A DNA stretch of 64,000 nucleotides from Pirellula sp. (GCA_013822735.1 PNKZ01000016.1:1-64000), one strand, 5' to 3'; numbered from the stretch's first letter, positions 1-11,297 are shown. The notes: generated by a model from the sequence alone, not told the origin. Translations and numbers: made by a program.

Positions 1-24
1 CGCCGCGGAGCGGCGGACTACTTT
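1..24 (+). repeat. Palindromic GC-rich repeat with CTACTTT tail (copy at window edge)
   Basis: A stem of CGCCGC/GCGGCG around GGA is followed by the tail ACTACTTT. The same 24 bases occur on the opposite strand at 35417-35440, and a close copy lies at 35500-35520 with a different tail. It looks like a dispersed REP-like intergenic element. The copy may extend left of the window. Confidence 0.55.
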
Positions 25-114
25 CCAGAAAGGGAGATCGGGGGATGAGAAGGGAATGTGGGGGATCAAGGAGAATTTGGCGAGTCGGGACCGTGAGCGA
101 CCGGAGTCCGTTCG

Positions 115-200
115 CGTAGGGTGGGTCGAACGGAGTGAGGCCCACGCGGAAAGGCGACGTCGATGCCGCGTGGGCCTCGCTTTGCTCGACCCACCCTACG
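115..200. repeat. Long inverted repeat (35-nt arms)
   Basis: Arms 115-149 and 166-200 are reverse complements with 4 mismatches in 35, separated by 16 bases. The sequence begins CGTAGGGTGGGTCGA and ends TCGACCCACCCTACG. This could fold into a long hairpin. No coding sequence is seen. It is probably a dispersed intergenic element rather than a terminator, since no gene ends just beside it. Confidence 0.6.
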
Positions 201-238
201 GTTGCAGTAGCTGAAAGCGACGTGATTTGGCGCCCGAC

Positions 239-265
239 GGCACACGGCGTGTGCCTACTACTTTG
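239..265 (+). repeat. Small hairpin with CTACTTT-type tail
   Basis: Arms 239-245 (GGCACAC) and 249-255 (GTGTGCC) are followed by TACTACTTTGC. The tail resembles that of the palindromic repeats at 1-24 and 35417-35440, although the stem differs. About 35 bases further on begins the ACTTACGTCGA element at 291, the same order as in the minus-strand copy at 35440-35379. Confidence 0.45.
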
Positions 266-290
266 CTCTAACTCCACGCTGCGATTTCGC

Positions 291-422
291 ACTTACGTCG
301 AGAGAAATTAGTGCGCAGCGCACTAAGAGGGCCCGATTGTGCGCGTCGGAGCGCTTACCAACAAGGGGGCGCACTAACGGTCGGCGCGAGTGCGCAGCGC
401 TGCGAAGCGCGTCGACGTAAGT
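291..422. repeat. 132-bp element with 11-bp terminal inverted repeats
   Basis: The element starts with ACTTACGTCGA (291-301) and ends with the exact reverse complement TCGACGTAAGT (412-422). The 110-base core holds two GTGCGCAG sites (311-318 and 390-397). The first is part of a near-perfect palindrome, TAGTGCGC-A-GCGCACTA (309-325). A second element with identical ends and similar length is at 35260-35389. No open frame is convincing, so it is interpreted as a small non-coding MITE- or REPIN-like element. Confidence 0.5.
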
Positions 423-708
423 GGTCAATGCGTGTTCGAACTTACGGCGACGGACGGCTGGAGGGCGACGCGCGCAGCGGCCGATTTTACGAGGAAAGCG
501 GAGGGGTGACCGCGGCGAGCGCGCGTCCCGATCGGTTGCGCGGCGCAGTGTGTGGAACATCTCGCGGTGTAGTGCGCACGGCCTGCGAGAGCGACCGGGC
601 GCACGGCGCACCAAAATGCGCGTGCCGCGCACGAAATCGTCGCTGCGGCGCAGTATACGGCGCAATCGGCACACAACGTCCGTCGCGAAATGCCGCAGAG
701 GGCGCTCC
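423..708. other. Intergenic region, no gene seen
   Basis: Reading frames cross this stretch on both strands, but their translations are Arg/Ala/Ser-rich and low in recognisable motifs, as expected from GC-rich non-coding DNA. It contains many short GCGC-centred palindromes and another ACTTACG copy near 439. Nothing here could be supported as a gene. It lies downstream of the HAD hydrolase gene. Confidence 0.4.
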
Positions 709-1422
709 CTACAGCGACAAGTCGTTGAGCGTCGTGATTCTGGGCGTTAGGTCCGGCGTGCGGTTGCGACGGTCGAGGAAGAGGGTGGAAAAGCCGAGCT
801 TGCGGGGACCGAGTGCGTCGTTGTCGGCGTCGTCTCCTACGATCAGCAGTTGATTGCGAGTTGCGAGACCGAGCCGCGTAATACACCGTTCGAAGAACTC
901 GGCCGCAGGCTTACGATAGCCGAGCCGCGATGATGCAAAGACCGCATCCGCGGAGATCGAAGGCAAGAGCTCGGCGACGATCGGCAGGAGGCGTTCGTCG
1001 AAGTTGGAACCGACGGCGACGATGACCCCATCGGCTTGCAGACGCTCGATCGTCGGTACGGCGTCGTCGAAGGCTCGCCAGGACGACGGCCGGGCGAAGT
1101 GCCGCCAGAGGTCTTGGAAGAGAGCTTCGTGTCGGTCGGCCGGAACATCGAGGAAGGTCGTCGAGACGATCGTCCGCCAGCGGCGTAACTCGCGGGCTTC
1201 GTCGGTGCGCAACATGCCCGACGCGGCATCGAGCGCCTCTTCGGCGGCGAAGACGGCTTGGAAACGCTCGTGGACTTCGTCGCGAGTGAGACGCGAGCCA
1301 TGGCGGAGCCCGGCCGTGTGGTAGGCGTCGGCCACGCTCGGCTCCGGATGGATGAGCGTGCCGACGGCGTCGAACAACACGGCGGCGAACGGGGCAACTT
1401 GAGTGGGTAAGTTCTCGGTCAT
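709..1422 (-). CDS. HAD-superfamily hydrolase
   Basis: This 237-residue cytoplasmic protein has the haloacid dehalogenase fold motifs. Motif I is LFDAVGT (D18 nucleophile), motif II is VAVGSNFD, the motif III lysine lies in GYRKPAAEFF, and motif IV is IVGDDADND. A helical cap fills residues 25-100. The usual second Asp of DxDGT is replaced by Val (DAVGT), which is more like the dehalogenase/HDHD3-type subgroup than classical phosphatases, so phosphatase activity is uncertain. The ATG at 1422 opens just before the recognised motif. The gene lies 51 bases after rseP on the same strand and may be the last gene of the dxr-rseP unit. The substrate cannot be predicted. Confidence 0.85.
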   Translation of the reverse strand: MTENLPTQVAPFAAVLFDAVGTLIHPEPSVADAYHTAGLRHGSRLTRDEVHERFQAVFAAEEALDAASGMLRTDEARELRRWRTIVSTTFLDVPADRHEALFQDLWRHFARPSSWRAFDDAVPTIERLQADGVIVAVGSNFDERLLPIVAELLPSISADAVFASSRLGYRKPAAEFFERCITRLGLATRNQLLIVGDDADNDALGPRKLGFSTLFLDRRNRTPDLTPRITTLNDLSL

Positions 1423-1473
1423 TGCCCTGATTGTAGGCGTCGACGGTAAATCGACCGCCTCGGTTTTCCTGCG

Positions 1474-3606
1474 CTACTTGGAGATGCGAATGATGTCGTT
1501 CGTGAGTGCGAAGAGCATCAGACCCATCAGACAGAAGAAGCCGAGCATGGTGAGGATCCCATGCAGGCGTTCCGGAGGGGGACGGCGGAAGATCCCCTCG
1601 TAGATCAGGAAGACCATATGGCCGCCGTCGAGCACGGGGAACGGCAAAAAGTTGAGCACCGCGAGATTGCAGCTGAGCATCATCAAGAAGAGCAACAGCT
1701 TCGCGAACCCGCCGCTCGCCGATGCGCCGGCTTGTTCGGCGATGGTGATGACGCCGCCGACGTTCGAGGCGGGAATCTGCCCGATGAAGAGGGCGTGCAA
1801 GAAGCGATACACTTGCGTAAGGGAGTCACGCGTGTCGGTCCAAGCAAATTGCATTGCTTCGCCAAGCGTGTCGGCCTTGCGCTCGATGGTGTCGTAGTTA
1901 AATGCGAACCCGCGACGCGGATAGAAGAACTCGGTCGACGCGCGCGGCGTAATTTCGACGGACTTGCCCCCTTCGAATTCGAGCTTCACCTTGGCGCCCG
2001 CCGGCCGGCTATGCAGCACGGAGAGCATGGCGTAGGCCCAATTCGTTTGGTCGGGCGCTTCCGTGAATTCGATCGTGACCGGCTTGAGAATTTCCGCCTT
2101 CAGATCGGCAACGGGGGCCGGCGTGATCACGACTTTCGTGACGACATCGCCCGGCTTCACGCCGGCGGCCGCGGCAGGCCCCCCTTCGACGACGCTCGCC
2201 ACCTTCGGACGCACGAAGTACGCCAAGCCGAGCACGGGAACGGCGATCGGCGAACTATCGCGAAGGCCGAGTTCGAGCCGATCGGCTTCGCGCGGGGTGA
2301 GCGTGAACGACTTGTCTTCGGTCTTGCCGTCCGTGATGCGCTCGACCACGACGGTCCATTGCTTCGCGGGGTCGGCATGTTGCAGTCGACGCAGACGCTC
2401 GGGGAGCGTGAGCGGGTCGCCGAGCGCATCCGTCGCGGCGCCGGTGCTGATCGATTTCAGGCGATCTCCCTTTTGAATGCCGGCGGCTTTGGCGGGGGAG
2501 TTGTCTTGCACGCCGGAGATCGGCCCGAACTCCATGGCGAGCCCAAGTTCGCGGAGCGGTTCGGAGGCGACTTGGATAGTAAGCTCTTTGCCGGGAGGGA
2601 GCGGCGCGTCTGGGGCAGGCACCGTGCCTTCGGGGAGCGGATCGCGACGACGCACGACCACGGCGACGGTTTCGCCGGCGTGGAGCGCTTCGGCACGGAG
2701 TACGTCGGCGTAGTCTTTGATCGGTTCGCCGGCGATGCTCACGAGTTCATCGCCGCCGACGAACTTCGGCGTGGCGTTGAAGGCCGGGCTGCCGTAGTAG
2801 GCGGGAACCTTGTCCGGGTTTTCCGGAGTGGCCCGAGCGATGCGCGCGAGCGTGGTGAGTTGCGGCGGCAAAACGCCGATGGTCGGCGGACGGTCGGGGC
2901 GATCTTGGCGCGGATGGAGGACGAGGTCGAATTCCTTGCCGTCGCGCTTGATGGTGGCGGGAAGGCCCTTGGCGAGGTCGGCGAGCATGACGCGAGCACG
3001 GAGGTCGACGTCCCAGCGCGGTTGCAAGACGTCGCCGATGCGTGTGAACGCGTCGCGGCTGCGGATGTCTTGTTCCCACGCCGGACTGCCGGGGGCGACT
3101 TCGTACACCTTGGCGGCGAGGAAGTCGGTGCCGAGCAAGTAGGCGCCGACGGCGAAGAAAAACGCCGTGATGGTGTTGAGGATGACGCCGGCGGAGATGA
3201 TGAGCATGCGCTCCGGCACGGTTTGGGCCGGATAGCTGCGCGGGTCCCACACGGCGGCCGCTTCGGGATCGACCGGTTCTCCATGAGCCGCGGCGGCGCG
3301 AGCGCGCTCCGCTTCCTCGGCTTGTTTGCCGGGGTTATCGGTTTGGCCGAGCATGTAGACGTAGCCGCCCAGCGGAATGGCGCCGATGCCGTATTCGGTT
3401 TCGCCCCAACGGAATTTAAAGAGCCGCAAGCCGTACGGGTCGAAGCCGATGTAGAACTTTTCGACTTTGACGCCGCAGAGCTTGGCGGCGGCGAAGTGAC
3501 CGAATTCGTGAATGAGAATGACGAGCCCGAGCGCGAGAATGCCCTGAGCCAAGTGCCCCCACCAAGACCAGTCGATCGAAAGGGCGGCGATTAGTGACAG
3601 ATCCAA
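1474..3606 (-). CDS. rseP: RIP metalloprotease RseP (site-2 protease, M50)
   Basis: An intramembrane zinc protease of about 710 residues that would cut membrane anchors in regulated proteolysis, such as anti-sigma factors. The zinc site HEFGH is at residues 33-37 in the first membrane helix. The third-ligand motif LDGGH is at 659-663, before a final membrane helix. Between them lie several PDZ-like blocks (for example around GVQDNSPAKAAG and SVVEGGPAAAAG). At 710 residues it is much longer than the roughly 450 of Escherichia coli RseP. The reading frame extends upstream to 3885 inside dxr, but a TTG at 3606 with AGGAG 8 bases ahead gives a start right before the membrane segment (MDLSLIAAL). 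It overlaps the dxr end by 16 bases, implying translational coupling. Confidence 0.9.
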   Translation of the reverse strand: MDLSLIAALSIDWSWWGHLAQGILALGLVILIHEFGHFAAAKLCGVKVEKFYIGFDPYGLRLFKFRWGETEYGIGAIPLGGYVYMLGQTDNPGKQAEEAERARAAAAHGEPVDPEAAAVWDPRSYPAQTVPERMLIISAGVILNTITAFFFAVGAYLLGTDFLAAKVYEVAPGSPAWEQDIRSRDAFTRIGDVLQPRWDVDLRARVMLADLAKGLPATIKRDGKEFDLVLHPRQDRPDRPPTIGVLPPQLTTLARIARATPENPDKVPAYYGSPAFNATPKFVGGDELVSIAGEPIKDYADVLRAEALHAGETVAVVVRRRDPLPEGTVPAPDAPLPPGKELTIQVASEPLRELGLAMEFGPISGVQDNSPAKAAGIQKGDRLKSISTGAATDALGDPLTLPERLRRLQHADPAKQWTVVVERITDGKTEDKSFTLTPREADRLELGLRDSSPIAVPVLGLAYFVRPKVASVVEGGPAAAAGVKPGDVVTKVVITPAPVADLKAEILKPVTIEFTEAPDQTNWAYAMLSVLHSRPAGAKVKLEFEGGKSVEITPRASTEFFYPRRGFAFNYDTIERKADTLGEAMQFAWTDTRDSLTQVYRFLHALFIGQIPASNVGGVITIAEQAGASASGGFAKLLLFLMMLSCNLAVLNFLPFPVLDGGHMVFLIYEGIFRRPPPERLHGILTMLGFFCLMGLMLFALTNDIIRISK

Positions 3607-4754
3607 GTCGATATCTCCTGGCGAGCCCAAGCGTCGAGTGCGATGAGGCGTTCGAGCGTCGGCTGCGGTTCGAAATTGTGTTGGGCGAGGACGGCGCGGC
3701 AGGCCGGCACGATGTCTGTGAAAGGAATTTCGCCGGCGAGAAACTGTGCGACGGCCGCTTCGTTGGCGGCATTGAGCACGGCGCCGGTCGTGCCGCCGGC
3801 GCGGGCCGCTTCTAAGCCTAGCTCCAACGCGGGGAAGCGCTGGAAATCGGCCGGAAAGAATTCCAGGCGTTGGGTTTGCGACCAATCCATGCGGGCCGCG
3901 GGCCCCGGCACGCGCTCGGGATAGGTGAGCGCATATTGGATCGGCAACTTCATATCGGGAGGACTAAGTTGGGCAATCACCGAGCCGTCGACCCATTCGA
4001 CCATCGAGTGGACGATCGATTGCGGATGCACGACGACGCTGATTTCGTCCGGCTTAAGGTCGAAGAGCCAGCGCGCCTCGATGATCTCCAAGGCCTTGTT
4101 CATCATGGTTGCCGAGTCGATCGTGATCTTGCGGCCCATGTTCCAGGTGGGGTGCGCGAGGGCATCGGCCACGGTGACGGCGGCGAGCTGCTCGGGCGTG
4201 TAGTTGCGAAACGGCCCGCCGCTGGCGGTAAGGATGATGCGGCGAAGCTCGCTACGGCGGCCGGCTTGGAGGGCTTGGAAGATGGCGCTATGTTCGCTAT
4301 CGACCGGCAAAATGGCGACGCCGCGCTCTTTGGCGAGCGTGGTGGCGAGCGGGCCTGCCATCACGAGCGTTTCTTTGTTGGCCAAGGCGATGGTCTTGCC
4401 CGCCTCGATCGCGGCCCAGGTTCCCGCGAGCCCGGCGCTGCCGACGATAGCCGTGAGAACGACATCAACCTCGGCGTGGCGAACCACCTCGGCCAGGGCG
4501 GCCGAGCCCGTGAGCAGTGTGCAATCCTTCGGCAAGGCCGACCAATCGACTTTACCGGCCGCCGCGGGGTCGACCGCCACGACAAAGCGGGGGCGGTAGC
4601 GGAGGGCCTGCTCCAGCAGGAGTTCCACATTCGAGTAGGCCGAGAGCACCGTAGCTTGGAGGCGATTGCCCGAGGCGGCGATCACCTCCAGGGCGTTACG
4701 ACCGATACTCCCCGTCGAACCCAAGACGGCAACGTTGGTGAGTTGAGGGTTCAT
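3591..4754 (-). CDS. dxr: 1-deoxy-D-xylulose 5-phosphate reductoisomerase
   Basis: This enzyme catalyses the second step of the MEP isoprenoid pathway, NADPH-dependent conversion of DXP to MEP. The 387-residue length is normal for the family. The NADPH-binding loop GSTGSIG is at 12-18. LANKETLVMAG follows near 124-134. The metal/substrate motif PVDSEHS gives D152 and E154, and TIDSATMMNKALEIIEA supplies E223. All expected catalytic residues are present. The gene is followed with a 16-base overlap by rseP, a common bacterial pairing. It is divergent from ftsH across a 301-base gap. Confidence 0.97.
   Translation of the reverse strand: MNPQLTNVAVLGSTGSIGRNALEVIAASGNRLQATVLSAYSNVELLLEQALRYRPRFVVAVDPAAAGKVDWSALPKDCTLLTGSAALAEVVRHAEVDVVLTAIVGSAGLAGTWAAIEAGKTIALANKETLVMAGPLATTLAKERGVAILPVDSEHSAIFQALQAGRRSELRRIILTASGGPFRNYTPEQLAAVTVADALAHPTWNMGRKITIDSATMMNKALEIIEARWLFDLKPDEISVVVHPQSIVHSMVEWVDGSVIAQLSPPDMKLPIQYALTYPERVPGPAARMDWSQTQRLEFFPADFQRFPALELGLEAARAGGTTGAVLNAANEAAVAQFLAGEIPFTDIVPACRAVLAQHNFEPQPTLERLIALDAWARQEISTWICH
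3615..3619 (-). promoter_or_regulatory. Ribosome binding site deciding the TTG start of rseP
   Basis: AGGAG on the minus strand lies 8 bases before TTG 3606, inside the 3-prime end of dxr. It is the only good Shine-Dalgarno site near the point where RseP homology begins. It therefore favours the TTG start over longer in-frame alternatives. Confidence 0.6.
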
Positions 4755-5055
4755 GCGAAAACGGGAGAAATTCGACGACGGGCGAAGCGAACGCTAGAGA
4801 GTTGCGGTCGGGGAGGTGTCGCTCGGACGACCGCGCCGCATCGGACAGGTTGTCCGCAGGCGATTTCGCTTCGAGAGGCCGTGGGCGGCGTCGAGCTAAT
4901 ATCAAGCGCCGACGCAAGTTCCGCCGATTCCGAGACATTCTAGGGGCTCTTCCGCGCAGCGACAACCCGACCTCGCCGCTTCGCCCGATTCTGGAAGGCG
5001 TGTTACAATAGCAAGATCGTAAACATTCTGAACTTGTGACCTTAACGGCAATCGC
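4755..5055. other. Divergent dxr/ftsH intergenic region
   Basis: These 301 bases separate two divergently transcribed genes and should hold both promoters. On the plus strand TACAAT at 5004-5009 is a reasonable -10 hexamer, about 47 bases before the ftsH ATG, but no good -35 lies at the right distance. No Shine-Dalgarno is evident before ftsH. No other structure was recognised. Confidence 0.35.
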
Positions 5056-7350
<2,295 letters not shown>

Positions 7351-7382
7351 GCGATCTCGCCGTCGCGCGAAACGACTAGGGG

Positions 7383-8912
7383 TTATCGCGCAGTTCGCTC
7401 CAGCTCCGAAATGCGAGCGCGGATGCCGGGAGCTTGCGATTTGCCGTCGGAGTTTTCGAGGAACAGCGCCTCGTTTTCCAAAGCGAGGATCAGGCCTTCG
7501 AAGTCGCCCATGGCGGTAAATTGCTGCTGCGCTTGATGCAGATGGCGCAGGCCTTCGACCTTGTCGCCGCTCATCAAAAAGGCTGCGCCGAGATCGGCCT
7601 CGGCTTCTCCGCGTTCCGGCCATTCTAAAGTCTCACGCTCGGCCGATTTGCGCAATAGCCCGAGGCCTTGTTGCACTTGGCCGCTTTTCAGTCGCAGGCT
7701 ACCGAGCACGGCAAACGCCGGCAACGAAGCGGAACTCGACTTGTCGCCGGCCAGGGAAACGAGGATTGCTGTGGCAGGACCGTTTTGATCGAGTTGGATG
7801 AGAGCTCGCGCCTGACGCAGGCGAAGCCATTGCTGGGCCTTGTTTGTCGGCGCGGCGGATTCCGCACGCTTAAAGGAGACGAGCGCCGCCTGCGAATGAT
7901 TGCGATCGAGATACCAATGCCCGATCGCGTTCCAAATCACCGTCTCCGCAACGGCCGGGTGAACCGGTCGATCCGAAGCGACGACGGTCGACACGTCCGG
8001 TAGATCGATGCCCGGCAGCGTGTCGGCGCGATGTAGTTGGTGAACGACGTCAAGCGGCCACTGCACTTCAATCGGGCGAAGATATCCGAGTCGCTCCCAG
8101 AGCACGGGATCGAGCGCCGGATGCTCGGCAATGAGCAGCCGGCCGGCGGTGGCAACGGCGCGGCTCCAAGTTTCGTTAGCCAGTTTTCCATCGCCTGTAC
8201 GCCGCTGGGCATCGCTCAACAGCAACAGAAGGTAGGTCGTTTGATAAGGGCTCACGCGACTCGCCGCGGCCACGGCGCGCTCAAACGTCGCGGCGCCGTC
8301 GACCGGTCGTTCGCTGAGGACGTACGCGGTTCCTTCGAGTTGCAACGCATCGATCTCGATCAACGGCGACTTCAACCCGGCGGCCAATTCCACGAGATTT
8401 TGCTTAAACGCGTGATCGATCTGCCCTTGAGAAAGCGCGCTTTGAAAGCGCTTCCGCGCTTCGCGATATTCCTGAAACTTGGCGGGGTCCGAAACGCGTT
8501 CGGCGGTCAGGGCATCCCAGGTTTGCAAGGCGTCCGGAGCCAGGCATTGCCGATCGTGAACGCGTGCCACGAGCTTGGCGACTTCGGGGTCCGGAGCCGT
8601 GCCGTTGGTTCGCAGCCATTCTAAGGCGGCATCCGGATGACGCTGCACGACCCGGGCGGCCGAAGTGAATCGCTGTTCGGCGATGAGCGCTGCGACGCGG
8701 GTCAGCAGGTTGTCGGGCGATAACGAAATCTCCTGGCTATTGCCGAGGCTCTGACCAACGACGTCGAGCTTCGGCGTTCCCTTCGGCTTCTTGGCGTCCT
8801 CGTCTTTCCCGCCGGGGGTGAGCTTCGAAGCCCAATCTTGCGGCGTGCTGGAAGTAAAGCAGCCGGCGCAAACGATCAAAGCGGCGGCAAGCGTGATTTC
8901 AAGGTGTCGCAT
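7383..8912 (-). CDS. Putative TPR lipoprotein of the secretion locus
   Basis: A 509-residue protein with a lipoprotein-type signal (residues 1-18, ending VCAGC, so Cys18 is the likely lipidated residue). The body is alpha-helical with TPR-like repeats, for example near 330-345 (GHWYLDRNHSQAALVSFKRA) and 385-400. Its stop is 32 bases from the converging ftsH end, and its start is 59 bases after the secretin stop on the same strand. It is thus probably the last gene of the 25-7.4 kb locus. Outer-membrane TPR lipoproteins such as PilF/PilW and GspS-like pilotins assist secretin assembly. That role here is inferred from position only. Confidence 0.7.
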   Translation of the reverse strand: MRHLEITLAAALIVCAGCFTSSTPQDWASKLTPGGKDEDAKKPKGTPKLDVVGQSLGNSQEISLSPDNLLTRVAALIAEQRFTSAARVVQRHPDAALEWLRTNGTAPDPEVAKLVARVHDRQCLAPDALQTWDALTAERVSDPAKFQEYREARKRFQSALSQGQIDHAFKQNLVELAAGLKSPLIEIDALQLEGTAYVLSERPVDGAATFERAVAAASRVSPYQTTYLLLLLSDAQRRTGDGKLANETWSRAVATAGRLLIAEHPALDPVLWERLGYLRPIEVQWPLDVVHQLHRADTLPGIDLPDVSTVVASDRPVHPAVAETVIWNAIGHWYLDRNHSQAALVSFKRAESAAPTNKAQQWLRLRQARALIQLDQNGPATAILVSLAGDKSSSASLPAFAVLGSLRLKSGQVQQGLGLLRKSAERETLEWPERGEAEADLGAAFLMSGDKVEGLRHLHQAQQQFTAMGDFEGLILALENEALFLENSDGKSQAPGIRARISELERTAR

Positions 8913-8971
8913 ACAGTGAAGCCGGTGAAAGATTGACGACGGGCGGAACGAGCTCGCGGTGTACGACGTGC

Positions 8972-11239
8972 TCAGTACGTCTTCGGTTCGAGGCTGTGTA
9001 AACGGAGCACTTGCTGGAGCTTGTTAACCGGCGGGTTGGCTCGCAGCACTTCCGGCGGCGTGAAGCTGTTCAACGTCCCGATGCCGTGCGGCGCCGTCGG
9101 ATGAAGGCTCAATTCGCGGAGTAAGTCGCTGTTCAACGCCGCCGATTCGGCGGGCGTATTGAAGACGTAAGGTCGAATCATGATGACGAGTTCGGTCCGC
9201 GTCCGATTCGATTGTTGGCGACGGAAGAAGTAACCGACGACCGGAAGTTTGCCGAGTACGGGCACTTCTTCACGAACGTCAAACAACTGCTCCTGAATGA
9301 GTCCGCCGATCGCCACGGCGAGACCGTCTTTGGCGACGATCGTGCCGGACACGACCGCCGTGTCGAGTACGTCGATCGGTTGCGAGATCGGTTGTCCCAA
9401 AGAGTTGATCAAGGGAATCGTCGCTCCGCCGGGAATCACGCGCGAGTTCTGCTGCGAGACGCGGAGCGTCACGCTACGGTCGGCGTTAATATTGGGAGTA
9501 ACCAACAAACCTTGCCCGACCTGGGTGAGTTGCGTCTGCGGCGACGGCTGAATCGACGTGGTCCCGCCGACGTTGGCGACGGCGCCGGACTGCGTGTAGC
9601 CGATCACGAGCGGCACTTGTTGGCCGATGAAGATATGGCTGACTTCGTTGTTGGCCGTGAGCAAGAGCGGCGTAGCGAGGTTCGTCGAACGATTATTATT
9701 TTCCAGCAACTGGATGCGAGCGCGGAAGTTCGCATCCACGTATTGAAACGTGAGGTCACGATCGGTCGGACCAGCCTGGCCGGGACCGAGCGTGGTGGGA
9801 AACGTGCTCCGCGGAAAGCCGAGGCCGGTCGTCTGGTCGTTGCGGCGCGCGGCGTCGGCGAGGACGTCCGTAGCCGGCGGAAAGATGTTGCCGGACGTGA
9901 AGCCGGCCGCGACCGTATTGCCGTTGGAAAATTCCCAATCGAAGATGCTCGTGAATTGATCGCCCAGGTCGAGCTGCATCACTTTGACTTCCAGCAACAC
10001 GAGCGGCGTCGGAACGTCCAGATTTTGGATCAGTTCCTCGATCCGGTTCATGATCTGCTCGTCGCCGGTGCGGACGACCACCTGATTGTTGCGGCGAATC
10101 ACCGTGACGTAGATGCGGGCACGTCGAGAGCGGAGCAGTTCATTAATCGCCGAGCGATCTTCGGGCGTGGCATCGTTACGAGCCTGTTCGAGTCGCTGGA
10201 TCTGTTCGGGAGTCAGATCGTCGAGGTTTTCGTTTTGGGCCTGTGTATTGAGCCCGTTGTTTTGGTTGCCGAAGAGCCCGGCGCCGAAGCCGCTCATTCC
10301 ACCGCCGCCAAATCCGCCGATGCCGCCGAGTCCGCCCAGGCCGCCGCCGATCCCGCCGCCTCCGATACCTCCGCCAATTCCGCCGCCGGCACCACCGAAT
10401 GCTCCCGTGCCGCCAATGCCGCCGGTGCCGCCCACGCCTCCGACGCCTCCGGATTGTCCGCCGCCGGTGAGACCGGATTGTTGATTGAAGGCCTGAATGA
10501 GCGCGTAGCGACTAAACCGCTGCTGAAGGTCCTGACTTGTGAGCGCGTCGCCTGCGAGAAATCCGGCGTAGTTGAGCTGTACGCGGTCGCCGAAGAGACT
10601 TTGAATCGCGATCGCAACGTCGACCGGGTTGGGATAGAGCAGGGTAAAGACCTTGGTTTTCTCTTCACGAAAACTGCCGATGTCGTTTTCGTACTCTTCC
10701 GTCGTGTAAATGCGAACGATGCCGCTGGCGCGATCCTGGCGATAGAAGAGTCCATTGGCCTTCGTCATCGCGTCGAGCGCAACCATGGCGTCGACGTCGC
10801 GTAGGTACAACGAAATAACGACGCTCGCCGCTTTAGCCGACGGAACAATCTTCAATCCGGATTGATCGCTCAAAACGCGCACCGCTTCGCCGAGCGGCAT
10901 TTCGCGGAACTCCACCAGCTCCATCGGCGTCGATGGCATCAGCATCTCGGACGCCGGGATCGTGCCTACCGCGCCCGCGGATGGCTCGGTTTCCGGGAGC
11001 GCTTCGGCGGGAACTCCGTCCGCAGGGATTTGATCGCCCGGCACTAAGAAGTCGACCGGCGGCGGAGGAATGAGCGGCACGTCTTGTGCGAGCGCCGCAG
11101 TGACGGAGGTGAAAAGAATCGACGCGAAGAGGATCGACGCCTGCGCTCGCAACAATGAGAACGACGACGTGCGCCGCGCGCGTTGCGCAACGGGGCCGTT
11201 CGATAGCGAAGCGGAAGTCAGAGTTGTTCGTCCGTCCAT
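8972..11239 (-). CDS. gspD: Secretin (GspD/PilQ-type outer-membrane channel)
   Basis: The protein, about 755 residues, should form the multimeric outer-membrane pore of the locus. A signal peptide ends near residue 52 (TAALAQ). N-domain modules follow: 105-180, containing SDQSGLKIVPSAKAASV, and 195-240. A Gly-rich stretch at roughly 258-322 comes next, then a further N-domain and the secretin barrel from about 412. The barrel has the typical motif VPVLGKLPVVGYFFR, followed by a TELVIMIRPYV strand. The ATG at 11239 is preferred over a GTG at 11248 because AGGTG sits 6 bases ahead of it. The PilP-like gene lies directly upstream. The Gly-rich insert is unusual in size. Confidence 0.93.
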   Translation of the reverse strand: MDGRTTLTSASLSNGPVAQRARRTSSFSLLRAQASILFASILFTSVTAALAQDVPLIPPPPVDFLVPGDQIPADGVPAEALPETEPSAGAVGTIPASEMLMPSTPMELVEFREMPLGEAVRVLSDQSGLKIVPSAKAASVVISLYLRDVDAMVALDAMTKANGLFYRQDRASGIVRIYTTEEYENDIGSFREEKTKVFTLLYPNPVDVAIAIQSLFGDRVQLNYAGFLAGDALTSQDLQQRFSRYALIQAFNQQSGLTGGGQSGGVGGVGGTGGIGGTGAFGGAGGGIGGGIGGGGIGGGLGGLGGIGGFGGGGMSGFGAGLFGNQNNGLNTQAQNENLDDLTPEQIQRLEQARNDATPEDRSAINELLRSRRARIYVTVIRRNNQVVVRTGDEQIMNRIEELIQNLDVPTPLVLLEVKVMQLDLGDQFTSIFDWEFSNGNTVAAGFTSGNIFPPATDVLADAARRNDQTTGLGFPRSTFPTTLGPGQAGPTDRDLTFQYVDANFRARIQLLENNNRSTNLATPLLLTANNEVSHIFIGQQVPLVIGYTQSGAVANVGGTTSIQPSPQTQLTQVGQGLLVTPNINADRSVTLRVSQQNSRVIPGGATIPLINSLGQPISQPIDVLDTAVVSGTIVAKDGLAVAIGGLIQEQLFDVREEVPVLGKLPVVGYFFRRQQSNRTRTELVIMIRPYVFNTPAESAALNSDLLRELSLHPTAPHGIGTLNSFTPPEVLRANPPVNKLQQVLRLHSLEPKTY

Positions 11240-11297
11240 GGACCACACCTAGAGACGCCGCTAATCCCTGCGGCCGTCGAACCACACGCCGAATTCG

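Noticed and set aside
258-886. Several overlapping frames in the left intergenic region
   Set aside because: Compositions are Arg/Ala-rich, frames overlap on both strands, and the DNA is made of short palindromes. No start with a ribosome binding site supports a gene.
1561-3594. A 677-codon open frame on the plus strand
   Set aside because: It is antisense to rseP, whose zinc and membrane motifs are clear. The translation is His/Arg/Gly/Asp-rich with no domain, typical of antisense frames in GC-rich genes.
9212-10804. A 530-codon plus-strand frame
   Set aside because: Antisense shadow of the secretin gene. The secretin has a signal peptide and conserved barrel motifs, while the shadow has none.
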